DNA of 64,000 nucleotides from the NCBI RefSeq assembly GCF_000260115.1, contig NZ_JH651379.1, forward strand, positions 682,001-746,000, given 5' to 3'. Positions within the stretch are counted from its first letter, which is position 1, and every line of letters starts with the position of its first letter. A program made the translations under genes and the position numbers. Shown piece after piece: positions 1 through 8,725 of the stretch. The DNA comes from Galbibacter orientalis DSM 19592 (GTDB taxonomy: Bacteria > Bacteroidota > Bacteroidia > Flavobacteriales > Flavobacteriaceae). The notes beneath the pieces are model-generated. The model was not told the DNA's origin. It was given only the letters and a program-made list of their open reading frames with translations, and did no database searches.

Positions 1-1
1 T

Positions 2-2551
2 ATTCAATTATCATTTGAGCTATATGAAGTCTATAAAAAAATAACTCCCGAAAACGAACAGGAAGACTTTTACGCGTTTACCTCTTGGTCTCAAACTATC
101 TTACAAGATTTTAATGAGATTGATAGATATTTAATTGATACCGAAACATTCTTTTCTCATTTATTTAATATAAAAGAGCTAGACCAATTCCATTGGACCA
201 ATGCTGACGACAAGACCATTTTACAAAAAAAATATTTAAAATTCTGGGAAAAACTAAACGTCTATTATACTGTATATAACGAACACCTCCAAAAAAAAGG
301 CATTGGATACCAAGGTATGATTTACCGTGAAGCGAATGATAATGTTGAATACTACATTCAAAACAATATAAACTCAACACATTTATTTATTGGTTTTAAT
401 GCGTTGAATAATGCTGAAAAAAATATAATTCAGGAGTTTCTCACCAATACAAATGCTGAAGTTTTTTGGGATATTGACCAAAAATTTATGGATAATAAAG
501 ACCATGATGCTGGTCTATTTTTAAGAAACTACAAAGCATCGTGGCCTTATTTTAAGAACAAGGAATTTAAAAATATAAGTAATCATTTTTCAGAAGAAAA
601 AAACATTGAAATTATTGGGGTTCCAAAAAATATAGGGCAAGCAAAATATGTAGGAAAAATTTTAGGAAAATTACAAGGCTCCATAAAAAATACAGCCATT
701 GTTTTAGGAAATGAAAATCTACTAGCTCCTATATTAAATAGCATCCCTTCAGAAATAAATAAAGCAAATATAACAAGTGGATTTCCATTAGATTTATCGC
801 CTTTTGCCTCCTTCTTTGAAACATTATTTGAAATCTGGGAGAAAAATACAGATGGGGTTTGGTACTATCAAGATGTTATAAATATACTTTCGAACCCGAT
901 TAGCTATAGCATGACAACAGATACGGCTGAGGAAATCCAACAACTAATTGAAAAAATTAAGAATCAGAACCTCATCTATATCAAACAAAGTGAGTTAGAA
1001 ACTATAAATAAAACAGGTGCTAAATTATTCATAAACAAAAAAGATACAACCATTTCTTCGGTTATTGATAATTGCTTAGCCATTATCCTATCATTAAAAA
1101 ACACTTATACTTCGGAAGAACAGAAGAATCCTCTTTTTCTAGAATATCTATATCGCTTTTACGAGGTCTTTAATCAGCTTAAAACATTCAATGCGGAATA
1201 CAATACAATTACAGGAATAAAAGCACTCAAGAAAATTTATAGTGAATTATTAGCAAGTGAAACTATCGATTTTAAAGGAGAACCTTTAGAAGGCTTACAA
1301 ATAATGGGAATGCTAGAAAGTAGAAATTTAGATTTTGAAACCGTTATTATAACCTCCGTAAATGAAGGTATTTTACCAACTGGAAAAACTAACAATTCTT
1401 TTATTCCTTTCGATTTAAAAACGGTATTTGGTCTCCCCACATACAAAGAAAAGGATGCTATTTATTCCTATCACTTTTACAGATTATTACAACGAGCTAA
1501 AAATATTTATTTAGTGTATAATACTGAACCAGATGCTCTTGAAGGAGGGGAAAAAAGCAGACTCTTACAGCAATTAACTATGCTAAAAGAAGAAAAACAT
1601 GCCATTACTGAAATTGTTGCGAGTCCAACTATAAAAAATAACACTCTTGAATTATCTACAATTACAAAAGACGAAAATGTAATCCATAGACTTAAAGAAA
1701 TAGCTGCCAAAGGATTTTCACCAACATCGCTAAGTAATTATGTTCGTAACCCATTAGATTTTTACACACAATCTGTTCTTGGAATTAGAGAAACAGAAGA
1801 GGTTGAAGAAACTATTGCAGCAAACACATTAGGAACCATAGTACACGACACGCTAGAATCTTTTTACAAACCTTTAGAAGGAAAGTTTATTAGCATTGAG
1901 GACCTCAACAAAATGCGGAAAGAACTTAACAAAGAAGTAGCAAATCACTTTTCAAAATCGTATACAGAAACTACCGATTTAAGAGGGAAGAATCTGATTT
2001 CTTTTCATGTTGCGAAACGTTATATTCAAAACTTCTTAAATTTTGAAGAAAATAGATTAAAAAGCGGAAAGCAAATCAAAATTCTTCAAATTGAAAGTAA
2101 TTTAAGAGCTTTGATTCCAATCCAAGCATTAGATTTCCCTGTTTACATTAGAGGTAAAGTAGACCGCGTTGAAGAAGTAGACGGCACTATAAATATTATA
2201 GATTATAAAACGGGCAAGGTAGAACAAAAAGATGTTAGCATTACAGATTGGGAGATTCTTACAGAAGATTATAAATACAGTAAAGCGTTTCAGATATTAT
2301 GTTATGCCTACATGATCCAAAGCGAAACCATTTACAATGAATTTGAAGGAGGAATAATCTCATTTAAAAACATAAAAGGAGGACTTCTAAAATTCAATTT
2401 TAAATACGGCTCAAAGCATAATGAGAGACAATATAAAATTGATACTGAAATTCAATCAAAATACAAAGCAGAACTGGAAAAACTAATCCTTGATATATTT
2501 AACAAGGAAACTCCTTTCCAAGAAAAAGAAATAAAGACGCATGCATATTAA
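2..2551 (+). CDS. PD-(D/E)XK nuclease family protein, AddB-like (5' end outside window)
   Basis: The reading frame is open from base 2, so this is the 3' part of a longer gene; 849 codons are visible. An internal ATG at 317 is not the real start, because the codons before it read as normal protein. Near the C-terminus (about bases 2150-2230) lies a RecB/AddB-type nuclease core: GKVDRVEE, then IIDYKTGK, then a Q/Y-rich helix (AFQILCYAYM). An upstream GTIVHDTLESFY segment fits the helix that opens this domain. The middle part (LQIMGMLESRNLDF, then VITSVNEGILP) resembles the inactivated helicase-like half of AddB-type proteins. The likely role is end processing in recombinational repair, as a cytoplasmic partner of a UvrD-like helicase that would lie upstream. 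The family is recognised with confidence; the exact complex is inferred. Confidence 0.85.
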   Translation: MQLSFELYEVYKKITPENEQEDFYAFTSWSQTILQDFNEIDRYLIDTETFFSHLFNIKELDQFHWTNADDKTILQKKYLKFWEKLNVYYTVYNEHLQKKGIGYQGMIYREANDNVEYYIQNNINSTHLFIGFNALNNAEKNIIQEFLTNTNAEVFWDIDQKFMDNKDHDAGLFLRNYKASWPYFKNKEFKNISNHFSEEKNIEIIGVPKNIGQAKYVGKILGKLQGSIKNTAIVLGNENLLAPILNSIPSEINKANITSGFPLDLSPFASFFETLFEIWEKNTDGVWYYQDVINILSNPISYSMTTDTAEEIQQLIEKIKNQNLIYIKQSELETINKTGAKLFINKKDTTISSVIDNCLAIILSLKNTYTSEEQKNPLFLEYLYRFYEVFNQLKTFNAEYNTITGIKALKKIYSELLASETIDFKGEPLEGLQIMGMLESRNLDFETVIITSVNEGILPTGKTNNSFIPFDLKTVFGLPTYKEKDAIYSYHFYRLLQRAKNIYLVYNTEPDALEGGEKSRLLQQLTMLKEEKHAITEIVASPTIKNNTLELSTITKDENVIHRLKEIAAKGFSPTSLSNYVRNPLDFYTQSVLGIRETEEVEETIAANTLGTIVHDTLESFYKPLEGKFISIEDLNKMRKELNKEVANHFSKSYTETTDLRGKNLISFHVAKRYIQNFLNFEENRLKSGKQIKILQIESNLRALIPIQALDFPVYIRGKVDRVEEVDGTINIIDYKTGKVEQKDVSITDWEILTEDYKYSKAFQILCYAYMIQSETIYNEFEGGIISFKNIKGGLLKFNFKYGSKHNERQYKIDTEIQSKYKAELEKLILDIFNKETPFQEKEIKTHAY

Positions 2552-3386
2552 AAGAAATATAATTTTAGAAGGAAAACATACCAGACCTATCCTAACCGAT
2601 GTTTACATAAAAGAAGAGTCTAAAAAAAGCCCCATTGTACTATTTTGCCACGGCTACAAAGGTTTTAAAGATTGGGGATATTGGGATTTGGTTGCTAGAG
2701 AATTTGCTTCGAATGGATACTGCTTTATTAAATTCAATTTTTCTCATAACGGAGGAACCATAGAACAACCTATTGATTTCCCAGACCTAGAAGCCTTTGC
2801 TCTAAATAATTTTAGTATTGAGCTTGATGATGTAAATTCCGTAATAAATTGGATTACAAATTCAGAAAATGAATTTTCTAAAACTATAGATACTTCTAAT
2901 ATTACTTTAATTGGTCATTCTCGTGGTGGCGGAATTGTTACCATAAAAGCTTCCGAAGATAAAAGAATTACCAAACTAATTACTTGGGCAAGTGTAAGCG
3001 ATTTTAAGGCGCGTTTTGCGGATGAAAAGGCACGTGCATATTGGAAAAGCCAAGGGGTAATCCATGTAGAAAATAGCAGAACAAAACAGCAATTACCCCA
3101 TTATTATCAATTCTACGAAGATTTTATTGAAAATGAAGAACGCTTCACTATAAAAACTTCAGCAGAAAAAATTGAAATCCCTTTTCTAATTATCCATGGA
3201 ACAAACGATCCAACTGTCGATTTAAAAGAAGCAAAAGCATTGCATACATGGAATCCAAATAGCAAATTACTTGTTATTGAAGAAGCAGACCATGTTTTTG
3301 GTGGCAAACATCCTTGGGAAGAAAAAAAGCTTCCACAACACATGAAACAAGTTGTAGAAGCTTCTCTTAAATTTATTAAAAACTAA
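2541..3386 (+). CDS. alpha/beta hydrolase (dienelactone hydrolase/prolyl oligopeptidase-like fold)
   Basis: This 281-residue protein has no signal peptide. The nucleophile elbow GHSRGGG places the catalytic Ser at residue 127. HGTNDPTVD supplies the acid near residue 220, and EADHVFGG the His near the C-terminus. An early CHGYKG motif (residues 36-41) fits the oxyanion region. The gene overlaps the end of the nuclease gene by 11 bases, which suggests translational coupling, although no functional link is obvious. The substrate is unknown; such proteins act as cytoplasmic esterases or peptidases. It converges on the SDR gene downstream. Confidence 0.85.
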   Translation: MHIKRNIILEGKHTRPILTDVYIKEESKKSPIVLFCHGYKGFKDWGYWDLVAREFASNGYCFIKFNFSHNGGTIEQPIDFPDLEAFALNNFSIELDDVNSVINWITNSENEFSKTIDTSNITLIGHSRGGGIVTIKASEDKRITKLITWASVSDFKARFADEKARAYWKSQGVIHVENSRTKQQLPHYYQFYEDFIENEERFTIKTSAEKIEIPFLIIHGTNDPTVDLKEAKALHTWNPNSKLLVIEEADHVFGGKHPWEEKKLPQHMKQVVEASLKFIKN

Positions 3387-3460
3387 ATTGCGCTGCTCTG
3401 AAAAGAAAGAGATTTGTATCTGACTTAAAATCTGTTTGCTGCAATTTATAGTAAAAAAAT

Positions 3461-4174
3461 TTATTTTTTATCTGGACGCGTTGGTCTTACCTCTATTTTA
3501 CTAGGCAATGTTCTTGGATTCATTTTTAATAAATCAAGCACAAGCTGCCCAATATCTTCTGGCTGAATTTTCCATGCATCGTCTTTAGAAGGCGTATGAT
3601 CGTTAAAATGAGAAGCCACAGAACCAGGCATTATGGTAGATACTTTAATATCATATTGACGTAAGTCTAACATTGCAGCTTGCGTAAAACCAACAACTCC
3701 AAACTTTGTAGCATTATATCCTGCCGCTGTTGGAAAGAAATTAGTTCCTGCCAAACTTGCTAGCGTTATATAATATCCTTTAGATTGTTTTAAAGCAGCC
3801 ACAGACGCTTTTAACGTATGGTAGACTCCATTCAAATTTGTATCAATCATTTGGTGCCATTTGTCATCTTCAAGCTCATCAATCGGAGCAAAATGTCCAA
3901 CTCCAGCATTTGCTAATACCACATCTACTTGCCCCCACTTTTCTTCTATGCTTTTAATTGCATCCTTTTCATCTTGGAGTTTTGTTACATCAGAAGAGAG
4001 TCCGAGAACCAAATCTGCATCGTTACTCAAACTCTTTGCAGCTTTTTGAGCGTCTTCTAATTTACGTCCGCTAATTGCAACTTTCATTCCCGCCTCAAGC
4101 AAGCTCTCGGCTACTCCATATCCTATTCCTTTTGTACCGCCAGTTATATAGGCTACTTTTCCTTTTAAGTCCAT
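3461..4174 (-). CDS. SDR family NAD(P)-dependent oxidoreductase
   Basis: This 237-residue classical short-chain dehydrogenase has every expected motif: cofactor loop TGGTKGIG (residues 11-18), NAG (89-91), structural Asn113, and the catalytic Ser140, Tyr153 and Lys157 (YNATK). The sequence GRKLE after the second strand carries a basic residue, which favours NADP(H), but this is inferred. The substrate cannot be read from the sequence. The gene is monocistronic, and its 3' end faces the hydrolase gene. A near-consensus -7 box (TATCTTTA) lies about 20 bases upstream of the ATG on the minus strand. Confidence 0.9.
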   Translation of the reverse strand: MDLKGKVAYITGGTKGIGYGVAESLLEAGMKVAISGRKLEDAQKAAKSLSNDADLVLGLSSDVTKLQDEKDAIKSIEEKWGQVDVVLANAGVGHFAPIDELEDDKWHQMIDTNLNGVYHTLKASVAALKQSKGYYITLASLAGTNFFPTAAGYNATKFGVVGFTQAAMLDLRQYDIKVSTIMPGSVASHFNDHTPSKDDAWKIQPEDIGQLVLDLLKMNPRTLPSKIEVRPTRPDKK

Positions 4175-4286
4175 TTATTTTAATTTTTACATAAAGATAA
4201 AAGCTTGCTTAGAGACTAAAAAACCAGTAGCGTTATTGTTTTCTTAAAAGGTGCTTATCCCTTCAAAAATTCTATATAACTTTTAT

Positions 4287-4371
4287 GGCATGCCCCTTCG
4301 GGTCGGGCTTTCGCTACTCGCTTCCAAATATTTATTTGGAGAGCTCAAACATACCGCTCAATCCCTCATGC
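4287..4371 (-). ncRNA. GC-rich structured element directly after a stop codon (Bacteroidota repeat/RNA-like)
   Basis: On the minus strand this segment begins at the stop codon of the upstream gene and ends about 85 bases later. Its ends pair (GCATG with CATGC). It contains a hairpin CCAAATA/TATTTGG and a second one CCC-GAA-GGG near the 3' end. It is clearly richer in G and C than its surroundings. The wording GCATGAGGGAT...GCGAAAGCCCGACCCG...GGGGCATGCC matches my recollection of an intergenic element found after many genes in flavobacterial genomes, possibly the Rfam Flavo-1 motif; that name is unverified. A covariance-model search would decide. Confidence 0.55.
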
Positions 4372-5537
4372 TATTTTAAATTAGAAATTGCTCGATACTC
4401 GTTGTCTTTTGCATTAACCGTGCTTAAAAAATCGAGCATTTCATTGGTTAGCAACAGCTGATTCTGTTTTTCCCAAAAATCGGGGTTATAAGGATACTTC
4501 AGCCTAAAAATATCTTTTTTAACCGAGGCGTTTTTTTGAGTATTTAATTCTTTAAAATTATCGTGGGTAGTAATAATATAGGTACAGTTATAAATATCTT
4601 TTTTTGCCGTTTTAATATTAACTACCGCTACTAAAACTTCAACTTTAGCATTTTTTAAAAAATACTTTCGGTTAGTAGCTTTTTCATAAAAGGCATTAAC
4701 TTCCATATGGGTAGTTCTGTATTTATAGGGACCAGATTTTTCATAATCAACAGAATCTCTTCGAATAACTAAATGGTTTTCGAGAATTGCTTTGTTATTA
4801 GAATTAATTTTTAAATAGCCACTATTATTACTATGTATAGCATTTACAATAGAATCTTTTACGGTAAATTCCACCATATCAACTGTGTCATTTATTGCTC
4901 CAGATTTAACATCGTATTTATCATTTTCTAAGGGAGCATGTAAAATAAACCAGTTTAGAATCTTTGTAAAATCTCCCAACATAAACTCTACATTTTCTTC
5001 TTTCAAACCTGCTTTTCGCATATTTAAAAGCTCCACTTCATAGTTTTTTCTTGGCATTCGATGCTTTTGGGTAGCAAAAAGCTGCTTTCGTTTTAATTTA
5101 CCTGTAAGGTCTTGCAATTTTAGAACCGTATCATTTTTCTTTAAAAAAGCACGTAATGTAAAACGCTCCTCATACGGAAAAAAGGGATAGTTATTCTCTA
5201 TACTTTTAGCAAGCTGACTGTAAATATCATTCTTACCAGTTAGCACTACCGCATCTAAAACCACAGTTTCTTCAGCCAGAAATATTATTTTTTTATTTTG
5301 AAGCTCATTAAAAGTAGTTCTAATAGGTTTATATCCGAGGTATTTTATAAAAACAGAATCTCCACTAGACGTAAACATAAAAGAACCATCGGCATTGGAA
5401 GTAGTATAATTATAATGATTATACACATCTGCAAACTCAATTGGTGCTTTTGTAGTACTATCTAAAAGCACCGCTTGTAGTTGATTTTGACTGTATGTTA
5501 TTTGTGTACAAAGTAAAAGGAAGAATAAAAATCGCAT
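4371..5537 (-). CDS. secreted protein with carboxypeptidase-like regulatory domain
   Basis: This 388-residue protein has a short signal peptide (MRFLFFLLLCTQITYSQ, cleaved after about residue 17). Residues 20-95 form a CarboxypepD_reg-like beta-sandwich (LLDSTTKAPIEFADVY ... GYKPIRTTF ... VVLDAVVLTG). The rest is a beta-rich region with no motif I recognise. The fold and signal suggest a periplasmic or outer-membrane-associated protein. No enzymatic residues are evident. It lies 55 bases downstream of ribE on the same strand, so it could be read through from ribE. A structured element follows its stop codon immediately. Confidence 0.75.
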   Translation of the reverse strand: MRFLFFLLLCTQITYSQNQLQAVLLDSTTKAPIEFADVYNHYNYTTSNADGSFMFTSSGDSVFIKYLGYKPIRTTFNELQNKKIIFLAEETVVLDAVVLTGKNDIYSQLAKSIENNYPFFPYEERFTLRAFLKKNDTVLKLQDLTGKLKRKQLFATQKHRMPRKNYEVELLNMRKAGLKEENVEFMLGDFTKILNWFILHAPLENDKYDVKSGAINDTVDMVEFTVKDSIVNAIHSNNSGYLKINSNNKAILENHLVIRRDSVDYEKSGPYKYRTTHMEVNAFYEKATNRKYFLKNAKVEVLVAVVNIKTAKKDIYNCTYIITTHDNFKELNTQKNASVKKDIFRLKYPYNPDFWEKQNQLLLTNEMLDFLSTVNAKDNEYRAISNLK

Positions 5538-5592
5538 CCATTCTTAGTTTAGCATCACTAAAAATAACGAATTATATCTACGCTTAAAAAAA

Positions 5593-6183
5593 TTATTTTT
5601 GCAAGTCCATTAATCGCGATACATATTTCCCTATAACATCAAATTCTAGGTTTACTTCGTCCCCTATTTTGTAGTTTTTAAAACGGGTATGCTCAAAAGT
5701 ATATGGAATAATAGCAACGCTAAACTCATCTTTTTTAGAATCTACCACTGTTAAACTAGTTCCATCTATAGTAATGGAGCCTTTTTCTATAGTTACATTA
5801 TTTTTAGAAGCATCATAAACAAAGGTAAATCGCCAACTTCCGTTTTCTTCAACAATTTTATCGCAAATTCCTGTTTGATCTACATGCCCCTGTACAATGT
5901 GCCCATCTAGGCGGGTTCCCATTTTCATGGCGCGTTCTAAATTTACTACATCTCCTGTAGTAAGTTTCCCTAAAGCGGTTTTATCTAGGGTCTCTTTAAT
6001 TGCCGTTACCGTATACTCATCCCCATTAATAGCAACTACAGTAAGGCATACACCATTATGCGCAACACTTTGGTCTATCTTCAATTCGTTGGTTATCGAA
6101 CTTTTTATTGTAATATGTAAATTATCAGCTTCTTTTACAATATTCGTTACCAATGCTAACTCTTCTATAATTCCCGTAAACAT
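5593..6183 (-). CDS. ribE: riboflavin synthase, alpha chain
   Basis: This 196-residue enzyme converts two molecules of 6,7-dimethyl-8-ribityllumazine to riboflavin plus a pyrimidine. It starts with the family hallmark MFTGIIEE and has two tandem lumazine-binding barrels of about 95 residues. The second opens at GTRLDGHIVQGHVD, matching the first repeat's MFTGIIEE...QSVAHNGVCLTV pattern. The length is typical of the family. No other rib gene is adjacent. I looked upstream for an FMN riboswitch and saw no matching conserved segment. Confidence 0.95.
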   Translation of the reverse strand: MFTGIIEELALVTNIVKEADNLHITIKSSITNELKIDQSVAHNGVCLTVVAINGDEYTVTAIKETLDKTALGKLTTGDVVNLERAMKMGTRLDGHIVQGHVDQTGICDKIVEENGSWRFTFVYDASKNNVTIEKGSITIDGTSLTVVDSKKDEFSVAIIPYTFEHTRFKNYKIGDEVNLEFDVIGKYVSRLMDLQK

Positions 6184-6466
6184 TTCTATATTTATTAATT
6201 AAATTTGCATGTATTCACTTTTAGTCGGATACCAATAAACAAACCTACTAAAGATAACAACAATCCGCAATAGGTCTTTTTATAAACTGAATTGTTACAA
6301 GCGCAAAGTAAACAATAGGAAGCCCTCTTAGAGGGATTTAACATAATCAAGGCAATTGCCTCTAAAAAAAAGAGATAAAAAAAGCATCGATTTTTAAAAG
6401 ATAGCAGCTCCTTGCATAATTAATATAAGGTCTAAAAAACTAAATGTTTAATATCAATATATTCGC

Positions 6467-7525
6467 ATGAAAACAGATAACAGCATAAGAGTGGGAATTT
6501 CCATTGGAGATTTAAATGGTATAGGTTGCGAGGTAATTCTTAAAACCTTCGAAGATAGCAGAATGTTGGAGTTTTGTACGCCTGTAATATTTGGATCCAC
6601 CAAGGTTATAAACTATCAACGCAAAATGCTAAAAATGGAACTTGCTTATAATGGTGTGGATGCTGCAAATAAAGCTGTTGATGGAAAACTAAATGTGGTA
6701 AATGTATGGAAGGAAACTCCAAATATAGAACCAGGAAAGGAGACTGAAGAAGGCGGAAAATATGCTTTTTTATCATTAAAAGCAGCTGTTACCGCTTTAA
6801 AAAATGATGAAATTGATGTATTAGTTACTGCCCCAATTAATAAGCATAATATTCAATCGGAAGAATTTAATTTCCCTGGCCATACAGATTATTTAGCCAA
6901 AGAACTGGAAGGAGAGGCATTAATGTTTATGGTTACAAACGATTTAAAAGTTGGTTTATTAACCGACCATGTGCCCGTAAAAGACGTCAGTAAAAAAATA
7001 ACAGCCAAATTAGTAGAAACTAAAGTCAATAAAATTTACAACTCTTTAATAGAAGATTTTAGGGTTAGGAAACCAAAAATTGCTGTATTGGGCATTAATC
7101 CACATACAGGAGATAATGGGGTTATAGGAAAAGAAGATGACGAAGTACTCCGTCCAATTATTACTAAAATAAACGATTCTGGAAAACTAGTGTATGGTCC
7201 CTATGCTGCCGATAGTTTTTTCGGTTCTGGAGCACATCATAATTTCGATGCTATTTTAGCATCTTATCACGACCAAGGTTTGATTCCTTTTAAAACACTT
7301 TCCTTCGGAAAAGGAGTAAATTATACGGCAGGGCTATCTAAAGTACGTACCTCTCCAGACCACGGAACGGCTTTTGAAATTGCTGGAAAGGGAGAAGCTA
7401 ATCATAAATCATTTGAAGAAGCAGTATTTACTGCCCTTCAAATTTTCAAGAATAGAGAAGAATATAAAGAGCTGACAGAAAATCAGCTAAAAAAATTAAG
7501 CAAGAAAACACCTGAAAGAAACTAA
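6467..7525 (+). CDS. pdxA: 4-hydroxythreonine-4-phosphate dehydrogenase
   Basis: This 352-residue protein catalyses the NAD-dependent oxidation step of the DXP-dependent pyridoxal 5'-phosphate pathway, in the cytoplasm. It starts with VGISIGDLNGIGCEV. The metal-ligand histidines sit in FPGHTDYLA and SYHDQGLIPFK. The segments LGINPHTGDNG and GPYAADSFFG are also typical of PdxA. The length matches the family. The gene is monocistronic, divergent from ribE, with a 283-base intergenic region that holds a small CCCTC/GAGGG hairpin near 6323 and no clear promoter. Confidence 0.95.
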   Translation: MKTDNSIRVGISIGDLNGIGCEVILKTFEDSRMLEFCTPVIFGSTKVINYQRKMLKMELAYNGVDAANKAVDGKLNVVNVWKETPNIEPGKETEEGGKYAFLSLKAAVTALKNDEIDVLVTAPINKHNIQSEEFNFPGHTDYLAKELEGEALMFMVTNDLKVGLLTDHVPVKDVSKKITAKLVETKVNKIYNSLIEDFRVRKPKIAVLGINPHTGDNGVIGKEDDEVLRPIITKINDSGKLVYGPYAADSFFGSGAHHNFDAILASYHDQGLIPFKTLSFGKGVNYTAGLSKVRTSPDHGTAFEIAGKGEANHKSFEEAVFTALQIFKNREEYKELTENQLKKLSKKTPERN

Positions 7526-7641
7526 ACTAAGTCCAATGGTTCTTTTTAAGATTGGATTTCCTTTAAAAGACGAATTCAATCTTAAATATATATTCTTTGC
7601 AGGTACTTATAGATCTATTACATTTTTGTAGACATCTCTTT

Positions 7642-7657
7642 AAAACACTAGTGTTTT
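7642..7657. promoter_or_regulatory. 16-bp perfect palindrome upstream of yceD-rpmF
   Basis: AAAACACTAGTGTTTT reads the same on both strands. It is followed within two bases by a partial third half site (CTAGTGTT). It lies about 100 bases upstream of the predicted -7 box of the fatty-acid operon and about 115 bases after pdxA. It could be an operator for a dimeric repressor, or a weak transcript hairpin; no regulator can be named. Confidence 0.35.
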
Positions 7658-7753
7658 CTAGTGTTCTCAAAGTGAATTAACTACAAGGATGCGGGAAATG
7701 ATAGTTATAAACAAAAAAAAGTTAATAACATTATTATCATAAATAAAAATTTA

Positions 7754-7761
7754 TATCTTTG
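7754..7761 (+). promoter_or_regulatory. -7 promoter element (TAnnTTTG) for yceD-rpmF operon
   Basis: TATCTTTG matches the Bacteroidota housekeeping sigma -7 consensus TAnnTTTG exactly. Transcription would begin near 7768. That makes the in-frame TTG at 7776 an unlikely start and supports the ATG at 7809. A clear -33 box could not be assigned. Confidence 0.6.
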
Positions 7762-7808
7762 CACCCGCCTTATACTTGAGGTATAGGCAATTAAAACTGA
7801 TGTTTAAA

Positions 7809-8345
7809 ATGAAGAAGTTCAAGGAGTTTGACATCCAATTTGTAGGATTAAAACAAGGAAAACACCAGTTCGACTTTGAAATAAAGCAAAAGTTCTTTGA
7901 TGCTTTTGAGTTTGAAGAGTTTAACGATGCCAATGTGCATGTTGATCTTACTTTGGATAAAAAAAGCACTATGTTGGAGTTAACCTTTGAATGTGAAGGA
8001 TTTGTAAATGTTTATTGCGATTTATCCAATGAGCCTTACGATCAAGAAATCAAAAGTAAACTTCATCTATTAGTTAAGTTTGGTGATGAGTATAACGATG
8101 AGAACGAAGAAGTTCTAATTATACCACATAGCGAATATCAAATAAATGTAGCACAATATATTTATGAGATGATCGTACTTTCGGTTCCTAACAAAAGGAT
8201 TCATCCGGGAGTAAAAGATGGAACTTTATCGACAGAAATTTTAGAGAAACTGGAAGCGTTTCAACCAAAAGAAGAAAAAGAAAATAAAGACGGAGAAACA
8301 GATCCTCGATGGGATCAATTGAAAAAACTATTAACGGATAAATAA
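7809..8345 (+). CDS. DUF177 / YceD family protein
   Basis: This 178-residue acidic protein is of the YceD (DUF177) family, encoded next to rpmF in most bacteria and linked to ribosomal RNA/large-subunit biogenesis. The start chosen is ATG 7809 ([11 protein letters not shown]), which matches the usual N-terminus of flavobacterial homologues. The frame extends up to a TTG at 7776, but that sits only a few bases after the predicted transcription start. The CXXC-type motifs of some homologues are not visible here; single Cys residues occur in [14 protein letters not shown]. rpmF begins 8 bases downstream. Function in this organism is inferred from family and context. Confidence 0.85.
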   Translation: MKKFKEFDIQFVGLKQGKHQFDFEIKQKFFDAFEFEEFNDANVHVDLTLDKKSTMLELTFECEGFVNVYCDLSNEPYDQEIKSKLHLLVKFGDEYNDENEEVLIIPHSEYQINVAQYIYEMIVLSVPNKRIHPGVKDGTLSTEILEKLEAFQPKEEKENKDGETDPRWDQLKKLLTDK

Positions 8346-8353
8346 GATTTAAA

Positions 8354-8551
8354 ATGGCACATCCTAAAAGAAGACAGTCTAGCACAAGAAGAGATAAAAG
8401 AAGAACGCATTACAAAGCTACGACTCCTCAAATCGCTACAGACCCAACAACGGGTGAAGCGCATGTGTATCACAGAGCTCACTGGCATGAAGGCAAACTT
8501 TATTACAGAGGACAAGTTCTTATCGATAACACAACTGAAGAAGTAGCGTAA
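8354..8551 (+). CDS. rpmF: 50S ribosomal protein L32
   Basis: This 65-residue protein has the L32 signature [17 protein letters not shown] followed by a basic C-terminal half. The zinc-binding cysteines of some L32 forms are absent, so this is the Cys-less type. It follows yceD by 8 bases and is followed by a strong terminator, then fabH, accB and accC, reproducing the widely conserved link between L32 and fatty-acid synthesis genes. Confidence 0.96.
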   Translation: MAHPKRRQSSTRRDKRRTHYKATTPQIATDPTTGEAHVYHRAHWHEGKLYYRGQVLIDNTTEEVA

Positions 8552-8577
8552 TGCTAAAAAATTTAGTTAAAAGTTAA

Positions 8578-8607
8578 AACTCTCACATGAAGTGAGAGTT
8601 TTTTTAT
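8578..8607 (+). terminator. rho-independent terminator after rpmF
   Basis: Perfect 9-bp stem (AACTCTCAC / GTGAGAGTT) with a 5-base loop, followed by a run of seven T. It separates yceD-rpmF from fabH, so fabH-accB-accC either have their own promoter or rely on read-through. Confidence 0.9.
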
Positions 8608-8725
8608 TCAAAATTTTTCTATAAGTCAAAAACACCCTATTTTGCACCGCTATTCGAAGGAAAATTAGTAAATTCGATTAATTTCCGTCGAATTTTGCCG
8701 TTTTTGACAAAAAACTAAGCGAATT

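Noticed and set aside
6458-6465. TATATTCG box just before pdxA as a promoter
   Set aside because: Transcription would begin after the ATG, so it cannot serve the annotated start.
6184-6466. FMN riboswitch near ribE
   Set aside because: None of the conserved segments of the RFN element could be found on either strand.
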